Shown here in pieces: positions 1-6,104 of a stretch of 27,306 nucleotides of DNA. How positions within the stretch are numbered: position 1 is the first letter of the stretch; each line of letters starts with the position of its first letter. A program made the position numbers and the translations under genes. The notes below the pieces were generated by a model, which had not been told where the DNA came from, made no database searches, and was given only the letters and a program-made list of their open reading frames with translations. This DNA is from Anaerozeibacter quisquiliarum (lineage in GTDB: Bacteria > Bacillota > Clostridia > Christensenellales > Aristaeellaceae). The stretch lies in NCBI GenBank assembly GCA_051162045.1, contig JBISDI010000047.1; one strand, written 5' to 3'.

Positions 1-13
1 TCTGGCTTTACCC

Positions 14-703
14 CTACGAATAGTTTAGAGCCCTTTTTTCGCTCAAGCGCTTCCTCATGTCGAAATACCCGATTAGAACTGTCCAGACGTAGGCGCAGGT
101 CTTCGGGATCATCAGGGCGCCAGTCCAGGGGATTGTATCCGCGAACAGCACGACCGGGATGTAGAACGCGAAGCTGAGCACAATGGTCAGCCACATGTGC
201 CGGAAAGCGTGGTCATCTTGTTCCATGGCGCTGCGATAGAACAGCATGATTATAAGGATACCCAGCGCGGCAAACGGGATGTTCCGGTAAATCGCCCAAC
301 TAAGCGGCGCGTTCGCGCTGGTCCATGCGTTCTGCGGGAAGGCACACAGAAGTATCCGGATCGCCGCCAGTCCGTATACGGCTGCTGTCAAACCTGGCTT
401 CCCCTGTACTTTGTACCGCAGCCGCCAGACGTAATACAAAAGCACGTAAAAGAGCGTCATGGTAATCGATGTGACCAGTTTGCCGATGCCCAGCGCCGCA
501 GTAAAGTTCTCCAGGCCCGTCGTGCACAGCGCGAAGGCACGGGGAACGAGGTGGAACGCGTCGCCCGCCCCAAGAGTCACCGCCATGATTCCGAACAGAA
601 GGTACTGCTTGGCCTTGCTTCCTCTTCGGATCATCGCGATTCCGATTAAAATGACCGTTGATAGATAAACGATGTCAAAGATAGTTTCCATGAAAGCTTG
701 CAT
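14..703 (-). CDS. polytopic membrane protein of unknown function
   Basis: The product of about 229 residues is mostly hydrophobic, with roughly six or seven predicted membrane helices by eye, beginning with M-Q-A-F-M-E-T-I-F and ending in a basic tail (D-M-R-K-R-L-S-E-K-R). A conspicuous conserved-looking stretch is G-D-A-F-H-L-V-P-R near residue 46, between the second and third hydrophobic segments. I recognise no enzyme or transporter motif. The start at 703 is preferred over an ATG at 730 because only 703 has a good ribosome binding site (AAAGGAAGG, seven bases upstream). It lies 120 bp downstream of the TetR gene on the same strand, so it is probably co-transcribed with it and is the likely target of that regulator. 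Base composition is near 50% GC, well below most of the window. Function is unknown; the membrane assignment is firm. Confidence 0.75.
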   Translation of the reverse strand: MQAFMETIFDIVYLSTVILIGIAMIRRGSKAKQYLLFGIMAVTLGAGDAFHLVPRAFALCTTGLENFTAALGIGKLVTSITMTLFYVLLYYVWRLRYKVQGKPGLTAAVYGLAAIRILLCAFPQNAWTSANAPLSWAIYRNIPFAALGILIIMLFYRSAMEQDDHAFRHMWLTIVLSFAFYIPVVLFADTIPWTGALMIPKTCAYVWTVLIGYFDMRKRLSEKRALNYS

Positions 704-823
704 GGTTGGACCTTCCTTTCTACGTGCCATTCAATCAAGCCAAACAGGCAGGGTTTTTCCTCTAAGCGGGAACGCCCTTCACTTTTGATTCCATAAGGGC
801 TCCCCCAAAAGGCGTGGGCAATT

Positions 824-1381
824 TCAGTAGATCGCTTTCTCAATCAGGCCTAGCAAGAAATCGCAGGATGGGGCTTGTTTCACGGCCAACATGACCAGAT
901 TGTCGAATATGAAGCTGATGAAATCGTTCTTTGTGAAACCGTCGGAGAACACATCCCCCCGAACCCCTCCGTCCTCCTCGAGAGCACGCGACAACCCGAG
1001 CCGCGCATGCTCAAAGTAACGGTTCATGACCGCCCGCCCCTCATCGATTTCGCTGCCCGCGAAGCTCATCCCGTGCATGATGAAGAAGGATGGGTATCGT
1101 TTTGAACCGTTTCGGATGCTATCAAAGATCCAGCGAACGCATGCCTGGAAGCCTTGCGGCCGTCCGCACTGTTTCGAGGGATGAAAGATGTCCTCCCAGA
1201 TCTTCGCGACCGTCTCGGCAATCAGGTTTGCCTTGGACGGAAAGTAGTTGTAGACGCATCCCACAGAGATATTTCCATGTTTGGCGATATTGCGAATATT
1301 GAGGGAATCGAGGCCGTCTTTTGCCGCCAAACATAAGGCAACCTCCAATAGGGCCCCCCTGGATGTCGCAGCGTTGTTCAT
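824..1381 (-). CDS. TetR/AcrR-family transcriptional regulator
   Basis: A 185-residue protein with the N-terminal TetR helix-turn-helix at about residues 25-53 (L-N-I-R-N-I-A-K-H-G-N-I-S-V-G-C-V-Y-N-Y followed by F-P-S-K), including the typical G-x-x-Y-x-Y-F-x-S-K recognition-helix signature. The C-terminal two thirds is helical and divergent, as usual for the ligand-binding and dimerisation domain, so the ligand cannot be predicted. AGGAGGT lies five bases before the ATG. The gene starts just downstream of a perfect-consensus promoter overlapped by a 13-bp palindrome, which suggests autorepression. The membrane-protein gene at 14-703 follows on the same strand and is the obvious regulated partner (inference). 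Confidence 0.9.
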   Translation of the reverse strand: MNNAATSRGALLEVALCLAAKDGLDSLNIRNIAKHGNISVGCVYNYFPSKANLIAETVAKIWEDIFHPSKQCGRPQGFQACVRWIFDSIRNGSKRYPSFFIMHGMSFAGSEIDEGRAVMNRYFEHARLGLSRALEEDGGVRGDVFSDGFTKNDFISFIFDNLVMLAVKQAPSCDFLLGLIEKAIY

Positions 1382-1397
1382 GGGTTACCTCCTAAAG

Positions 1398-1438
1398 TGA
1401 ACAATGTTCATTATACCGGACGGCGGATACGCTGTCAA
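1398..1438 (-). promoter_or_regulatory. consensus promoter with palindromic operator for the TetR gene
   Basis: On the minus strand there is TTGACA (1433-1438), a 17-bp spacer and TATAAT (1410-1415), an exact match to the sigma-A consensus. Immediately downstream, TGAACAATGTTCA (1398-1410) is a perfect 6-1-6 inverted repeat covering the expected start of transcription. This is where a TetR repressor would block initiation, so it is the likely operator for autoregulation. Binding is inferred, not shown. Confidence 0.8.
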
Positions 1439-1482
1439 GGTTTTTCGAACAAATCATTCTATGAAATTTACCCGCAAATTGC

Positions 1483-1510
1483 TTGACAGGATTGCGTTTT
1501 CGTGTATGAT
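1483..1510 (+). promoter_or_regulatory. promoter of the chemoreceptor gene
   Basis: TTGACA (1483-1488), a 16-bp spacer and TATGAT (1505-1510) lie about 50 bp upstream of the chemoreceptor start. It is a good sigma-A promoter, divergent from the TetR promoter about 45 bp away. No sigma-D (flagellar) type promoter was seen. Confidence 0.7.
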
Positions 1511-1560
1511 ATACATAAAAAAATTTGTGTTAAATCATAAGGAAATGGGAAGTGTGTGAC

Positions 1561-3468
1561 ATGAGATCGGTTAAGTTTAAGTTACTGATGATATTCGGCG
1601 CGATCATTTTCGCCGTGAGCGCCAGCGTGGGCGGGGTGGCAATCACAGCGGTTACCGGCCAGTTGCTTCAAGAGGCGCGTGACCATTTGTTGGATATGGC
1701 ACGTCAAGAGGCGAAGTATATCAAGGCGAGGGTGGAGGGGCGCCTGGACTATATCTCCGCGCTGGCAAAGAACCCCATACTTTTGGATCCGGATTTGACG
1801 TTTGAGCAGAAAACCGCCTTTTTTGAGGCGGAGGCCCAAAAGACGGGGTATTTGGCGTTCGCCTTTGCCGACAAAGAAGGAAACGCGACGGTTTTCAATT
1901 CCAAACATGAAACCACCAACATCGCTTCCCGTGAGTATTTTCAGACTGCGCTCAAGGGTCAGGCAGCCGTTTCGGACGTCATCGTGAGCAGCGCCACCAA
2001 CCAGCTCGTCATGATTTTCGCCGCGCCGGTTTATCAGCAAGGCGAGATCGTGGGCGTTATCTACGGCAGAAGGGACGGCAATACGCTCAGTGAGATCGTA
2101 TGCGAGGTAAGCTATAAGCAGACGGGCTCCGCCTTTGTAGTCAATGATAAGGGGGTGACGGTCGGACACAAAAACACCGACCTGGTCTTGGCGCAGGACA
2201 ACAACATTGAGAATATGAAGGCCGATGAATCCTTGCGCGAGTTGGGGGAGCTTACGCGAAAAATGATTTCCCGCAGCATGGGCATTGGGGAATACACCTA
2301 CAAAGGGGTTGCGAAAATTGTCGGATATGCGCCCGTTGAAGGCACACCCTGGGTTGTCGCATTCGCCGCTGAGCGGGACGATATTCTGACCAGCGCAAGG
2401 CTGCTGCAAAACACCCTGATTACCATCGCGGGCATAGCGGTGGCAGTCGGCGCGTTGATTACGTATCTTGTCAGCGTCGGTATAGCGAGGCCCATCAAAA
2501 AGGTAACGGTCGCCGCGCAGGAGATGGCGAAGGGGCGGTTTGATGTCACGCTGTCGGTAAAATCAAAGGATGAGGTGGGACGGCTCGCGCAGGCGTTTAA
2601 CCTGACCTTGGTGCGCCTGACGGATTATCAGGGCTATATCGATGAGATATCCGAAGCCCTGTCGAATATCGCGCAAGGCAATCTGAAGGTATCCCTTAAA
2701 AAAGAATATGTGGGCCAATTTGAAAAACTGAAGGACAATCTGGAGACCCTGGTCGACGGTCTGAGCGCCACGCTGATAAAGATCCATCAAGCGGCGGAAC
2801 AGGTCAGCACCGGTTCCGATCAGGTGTCCAGCGGGGCGCAGGCGCTGGCGTCCGGTTCCACCGAGCAGGCCGCTTCCATTGAGGAACTCACCGCCTCCGT
2901 GGAAAAGATCGCGGAGCAGGCGACGATGAACGCGGCCATCGTGCGCGGCTCGGCGAAGGGGGGAGAGGCCGCCGACGGAAGGCACATCGAGCAGCTCCAG
3001 CGGTCGATGACGGATATCGATACCGTCTTCCGGCAGGTGGCGGGCATCGCCAAGGTGATCGAGGACATCGCGTTCCAGACCAATATCCTCGCGCTCAATG
3101 CCGCGATAGAAGCGGCGCGCGCGGGCGAGGCCGGGAAGGGCTTTGCGGTGGTGGCGGGCGAGGTGCGCAGCCTGGCCGCGAAATCGGGCGAAGCCGCCAA
3201 GCAGACGGCGACGCTGATTCAAAGCTCCGCCGCCACGGTGACCAAGGGCACGGCAATCACCGCGCAGGTCGTCGATAACTTCAGTCAGATCGAGCAGGGC
3301 AGCGCCCAACAGGAAAGCGCGATCCATGAGATCAAGCAGGGCCTTGCCCAGATCTCCTCCATCGTGCAAGCCAACGCCGCCACCGCCGAGGAGAACTCCG
3401 CCACCAGCGAGGAGATGTCCGCGCAGGCCGCCTCGCTGCGCGATGAGGTCAGAAGGTTCAAGATGTAG
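1561..3468 (+). CDS. methyl-accepting chemotaxis protein with Cache-type sensor and tandem HAMP
   Basis: A 635-residue chemoreceptor. Transmembrane helix 1 is at about residues 6-30, an extracellular Cache-like sensor at about 35-275, helix 2 at about 284-308, a HAMP at about 307-357 and a second HAMP-like unit at about 358-408. The cytoplasmic signalling hairpin follows, with the conserved tip E-D-I-A-F-Q-T-N-I-L-A-L-N-A-A-I-E-A-A-R at about 501-520. It would signal through CheA/CheW; no che genes are in the window. The sensor lacks the amino-acid-binding motif of dCache_1AA receptors as far as I can see, so the ligand is unknown. I chose the ATG at 1561; a GTG at 1552 is also possible. The gene changes composition internally: 2641-2760 has 55 G+C of 120, while 2761-2880 has 78 of 120. 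No C-terminal CheR-binding pentapeptide is present. Confidence 0.95.
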   Translation: MRSVKFKLLMIFGAIIFAVSASVGGVAITAVTGQLLQEARDHLLDMARQEAKYIKARVEGRLDYISALAKNPILLDPDLTFEQKTAFFEAEAQKTGYLAFAFADKEGNATVFNSKHETTNIASREYFQTALKGQAAVSDVIVSSATNQLVMIFAAPVYQQGEIVGVIYGRRDGNTLSEIVCEVSYKQTGSAFVVNDKGVTVGHKNTDLVLAQDNNIENMKADESLRELGELTRKMISRSMGIGEYTYKGVAKIVGYAPVEGTPWVVAFAAERDDILTSARLLQNTLITIAGIAVAVGALITYLVSVGIARPIKKVTVAAQEMAKGRFDVTLSVKSKDEVGRLAQAFNLTLVRLTDYQGYIDEISEALSNIAQGNLKVSLKKEYVGQFEKLKDNLETLVDGLSATLIKIHQAAEQVSTGSDQVSSGAQALASGSTEQAASIEELTASVEKIAEQATMNAAIVRGSAKGGEAADGRHIEQLQRSMTDIDTVFRQVAGIAKVIEDIAFQTNILALNAAIEAARAGEAGKGFAVVAGEVRSLAAKSGEAAKQTATLIQSSAATVTKGTAITAQVVDNFSQIEQGSAQQESAIHEIKQGLAQISSIVQANAATAEENSATSEEMSAQAASLRDEVRRFKM

Positions 3469-3476
3469 CGTTCGCG

Positions 3477-3643
3477 CTAGGTAAGCGCTGATTAAAGCAC
3501 GCGTGCGGTGGCGCGCTGAATTTTCGTCAGATTGCGCTTGCAAAATCCGAAGGCGTAGCGGCGCTACGTCGAGGATTTTGCAGGCGCAAGATGGCGCAAA
3601 GGCAGCCGCCACCGCGCGTGGGATTTGATCGGCGCTTACCTAG
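3477..3643. repeat. 167-bp palindromic MITE-like element, copy 1
   Basis: A long imperfect inverted repeat running from CTAG to CTAG. The left arm begins CTAGGTAAGCGCTGATTAAA and the right arm, read on the opposite strand, begins CTAGGTAAGCGCCGATCAAA. The centre is a second hairpin: TGCAAAATCC (3539-3548) pairs with GGATTTTGCA, enclosing GCGTAGC/GCTACG. It lies 8 bp after the chemoreceptor stop. Its right-hand CTAG contains the TAG stop of the ABC ATPase gene on the opposite strand. It is inverted relative to copies 2 and 3. It has no ORF and no T-tract, so it is not a classical terminator. Confidence 0.85.
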
Positions 3644-4386
3644 ACCCCGTTTCCCAGGAACTTGCGGGTGCGGGGATTTATGGAATGAAACAGCTGCGCG
3701 CTCGGGCCTTGCTCGACGATCTTCCCATTCTCCATGAAGACTACGCGGTCGGCCACGTCGCGGGCGAAGCTCATCTCGTGGGTGACGACGACCATCGTCA
3801 TCTTCTCCTGCGCCAGGCCCCGCATCACCGCGAGCACCTCCTGCGTCAGCTCCGGGTCGAGCGCGCTGGTCGGCTCGTCGAAGCACAGGATTTGCGGCTC
3901 CATCGCCAGCGCCCGCGCGATCGCCACCCGCTGCGCCTGGCCGCCCGACAATTGATAGGGGTAGGCATCGGCCTTGTCCTTGAGTCCCACCTTGTCGAGC
4001 AGCGCCCGCGCGCGGGCCTCGGCGGCCGATCGCTTCACCTTCTTGACCGCCATCGGCGCGTCGATCAGGTTGCGCAGAACCGACATGTGCGGGAACAGAT
4101 TGAACGACTGGAACACCATGCCCATCTTGAGCGTCAGATTGCGCAGCTGCGCCTCGCTTGCGTAGCATAGCCGGCCGTTTTCCATCCGGCACATCTGCTC
4201 GCCGTCGAGCGCAATCTCGCCGGCGTCCACAGACTCGAGTCGATTCACGCAGCGCAGGAAGGTGCTCTTGCCCGAGCCCGAGGGCCCGATCAGCGCCACC
4301 ACCTCGCCGCGCCCGACCGTGAGCGATATGCCGTCGAGCACGCCCTGCCCGTCGAAACCCTTGTAAATATCCGTTGCCGTCAGCAT
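3640..4386 (-). CDS. polar amino-acid ABC transporter, ATP-binding protein
   Basis: A 248-residue ABC ATPase of the polar amino-acid (GlnQ/HisP) type that energises uptake through the permease encoded just upstream. It has the Walker A motif G-P-S-G-S-G-K-S-T (about 34-42), the Q-loop F-Q-S-F-N-L-F-P-H, the signature L-S-G-G-Q-A-Q-R-V-A-I-A-R-A-L, Walker B I-L-C-F-D-E-P-T-S-A-L-D and the H-loop V-V-V-T-H-E-M. The length is normal for the family. The ATG at 4386 has a GGGGG ribosome binding site and lies 10 bp after the permease stop. The TAG stop lies inside the terminal CTAG of the palindromic element at 3477-3643, so the last codon abuts the repeat. Confidence 0.96.
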   Translation of the reverse strand: MLTATDIYKGFDGQGVLDGISLTVGRGEVVALIGPSGSGKSTFLRCVNRLESVDAGEIALDGEQMCRMENGRLCYASEAQLRNLTLKMGMVFQSFNLFPHMSVLRNLIDAPMAVKKVKRSAAEARARALLDKVGLKDKADAYPYQLSGGQAQRVAIARALAMEPQILCFDEPTSALDPELTQEVLAVMRGLAQEKMTMVVVTHEMSFARDVADRVVFMENGKIVEQGPSAQLFHSINPRTRKFLGNGV

Positions 4387-4396
4387 GGCGCGCCCC

Positions 4397-5059
4397 CTAT
4401 CTATAGTAATCGAGCCTGCGCTCGAAGTATTTGCACAGCTGTTCGGCCAGACCGTTGAAGATCAGGTAGAACACCGCCGCCAGCAGGTAGGGCTCGATCG
4501 ACGAGGCGCTCGACACCTGCTTCTTGGCCACGCTCATCAATTCCATCACCGCCACCGTCGAGGCCAGCGCCGTGTCCTTGACCAGCGTGATAACCTCGTT
4601 GGTCACCGGCAGCAACACCCGCTTGAACACCTGCGGCAGCACGATGCGGAAGAACACCTGCGCGCGCGTATAGCCTAGCACCTGCCCGGCCTCGCGCTGG
4701 CCCGCCGGGATCGATTGTATGCCCGAGCGGAAGATTTCCGCGAAATAAGCCGCGTAGTTGATCGTAAACGCGAAGATTACCGCCGGCAACCGATCCATCC
4801 TGAGCGCCTGTGCCAACCAGAAATAGATGAACAGCACCTGCAGCATCAGCGGTGTGCCGCGCATGATGTAGATGTAGAGCGACAGCGGCCCTGAAACATA
4901 CCGGCGCCGCGACATGCGCCCGATGGCCACCAGCAGGCCCAGCGGGATCGACAGCAGCAGCGTCAGCACGAAGATGTTGAGTGTGGTGGCCATGCCTTCG
5001 AGCAGCAGCCCCGACAGCTTGAGCAGCTTTTGCGGATCGCCAAAGAATTGGATTGTCAT
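4397..5059 (-). CDS. polar amino-acid ABC transporter, permease
   Basis: A 220-residue His/Glu/Gln/Arg-type membrane permease. It has five or so membrane helices and the cytoplasmic EAA loop (G-Q-R-E-A-G-Q-V-L-G-Y-T-R-A-Q-V-F-F) followed by R-I-V-L-P-Q that contacts the ATPase. Only one permease is encoded, so it probably works as a homodimer (family knowledge). An upstream in-frame TTG at 5074 exists, but the ATG at 5059 preceded by AAGGGAAG is the better start. It is the middle gene of the binding protein-permease-ATPase operon. The 154-bp gap between the binding-protein gene and this one holds a perfect 19-bp hairpin. Confidence 0.95.
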   Translation of the reverse strand: MTIQFFGDPQKLLKLSGLLLEGMATTLNIFVLTLLLSIPLGLLVAIGRMSRRRYVSGPLSLYIYIMRGTPLMLQVLFIYFWLAQALRMDRLPAVIFAFTINYAAYFAEIFRSGIQSIPAGQREAGQVLGYTRAQVFFRIVLPQVFKRVLLPVTNEVITLVKDTALASTVAVMELMSVAKKQVSSASSIEPYLLAAVFYLIFNGLAEQLCKYFERRLDYYR

Positions 5060-5158
5060 GGCGCTTCCCTTCAAGGTTTACTTTATCACGCTAATTGGAT
5101 AAATTATAGCATGAACCATGTGCCCTGTCAAGCAGGAATGTGCATATATAGAGGCAAC

Positions 5159-5198
5159 CGATTCCCCATACCCCTCCTCGGAGGGGTATGGGGAATCG
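5159..5198. repeat. perfect 40-bp hairpin between binding-protein and permease genes
   Basis: CGATTCCCCATACCCCTCC (5159-5177) and GGAGGGGTATGGGGAATCG (5180-5198) are exact reverse complements separated by two bases. It begins 15 bp after the binding-protein stop. No U-tract follows on the transcribed minus strand, so it is more likely an mRNA-stabilising or attenuating hairpin than an intrinsic terminator. Such hairpins in transporter operons raise binding protein over membrane parts; that role is inference here. Confidence 0.8.
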
Positions 5199-5213
5199 GG
5201 GGAGGCCGCCCTC

Positions 5214-6017
5214 TTACTCAGCCGGAATCGTCGAGATGTCGGCGCCGAACCACTCGGTCGAAATCTTCGCCGCCGTGCCGTCCTTGGCCATAGCCACGAG
5301 CAGGTTCTGCACCTCGTCGCGCAGCGCAACGTCGCCCTTGCGGAAGCCCACGCCGAAGTTGTCGTCCGCAAGCGAGGCGACAGGCACGATCGACTCGTCG
5401 CCCAGGCCCTTGATGCGGAACTCGGCCACCACCTTATCGATCAGCACCGCGTCCACGCCGCCCGCCTGCAGATCCATCAGCGCGGTCAGGTACTCGTCGT
5501 AGCGCAGCGTCTCATTAACCGATGCGCGCAGCTCGGCGTACTGCTCAAACGTATCCAGCACTTCCTCGGCGAACGAGCCCGACTGCACCGCGATCTTCTT
5601 GCCCGCCATGTCGGCGATCGACCCGATGCCGCTGTCCGCCTTGGCGTACAACAGGATTTCATTGTTGAGGTAGGGGAAACTCATCGCCATCGATTCCTCA
5701 CGCGCCGGCGTGATCGACATGCCGTTCCAGATGCAGTCGATGTTGCCGCTCGAAAGTTCCAGCTCCTTGGCCGCCCATTCGATCGGCTGCAGCTTCAGTT
5801 CCACGCCCAGCCGCGCGCACACTTCCTTCGCCAGGTCCACGTCGTAGCCCACGATCTCGTTGTTCTCGTCGCGGTAACCCATCGGCGGGAAGCTGTCGTC
5901 CAGGCCCATGACCAACGTGCCCTTCTCCTTGATGGCCTCGACCGACCCGTCCTTCGCCATCGCGGTCGCACCCAGCGCCAGCAGCATGACCAACACCAAA
6001 ACAAAAATCCGCTTCAT
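5214..6017 (-). CDS. polar amino-acid ABC transporter, substrate-binding protein
   Basis: A family 3 extracellular solute-binding protein of about 267 residues that captures a polar amino acid for the permease/ATPase pair downstream. An N-terminal signal peptide (M-K-R-I-F-V-L-V-L-V, then M-L-L-A-L-G-A-T-A-M-A) precedes the mature domain. That domain contains the family features L-V-M-G-L-D-D-S-F-P-P-M-G-Y, I-V-G-Y-D-V-D-L-A and I-W-N-G-M-S-I-T-P-A-R-E. There is no cysteine at the cleavage site, so it does not look like a lipoprotein, which is unusual for a monoderm. The start at 6017 is preferred over an ATG at 6029, whose only purine-rich tract directly abuts it. It is the first gene of the transporter operon and has its own promoter. 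Confidence 0.94.
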   Translation of the reverse strand: MKRIFVLVLVMLLALGATAMAKDGSVEAIKEKGTLVMGLDDSFPPMGYRDENNEIVGYDVDLAKEVCARLGVELKLQPIEWAAKELELSSGNIDCIWNGMSITPAREESMAMSFPYLNNEILLYAKADSGIGSIADMAGKKIAVQSGSFAEEVLDTFEQYAELRASVNETLRYDEYLTALMDLQAGGVDAVLIDKVVAEFRIKGLGDESIVPVASLADDNFGVGFRKGDVALRDEVQNLLVAMAKDGTAAKISTEWFGADISTIPAE

Positions 6018-6065
6018 GACTTGACCCATCCCTTCGCATTTGCTTTACTGTGCTAACGTGATATC

Positions 6066-6094
6066 ATAATAGCGAAGAAGAGGCGGAATGTCAA
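6066..6094 (-). promoter_or_regulatory. promoter of the amino-acid ABC operon
   Basis: On the minus strand TTGACA (6089-6094), a 17-bp spacer and TATTAT (6066-6071) form a strong sigma-A promoter about 50 bp upstream of the binding-protein start. The -35 box begins only about 10 bp after the kinase stop codon, so the transporter can be transcribed independently of the kinase. Confidence 0.8.
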
Positions 6095-6104
6095 GCGATT
6101 TGTG

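Noticed and set aside
2563..3612. 349-codon minus-strand frame opposite the chemoreceptor signalling domain
   Set aside because: Rich in R, L, G and H, with no ribosome binding site; it is the mirror of a well-supported MCP and also runs through the palindromic element.
3640..4386. Truncation of the ABC ATPase by the element
   Set aside because: The protein carries all motifs and ends F-L-G-N-G-V, the usual distance after the last conserved block, so it appears complete.
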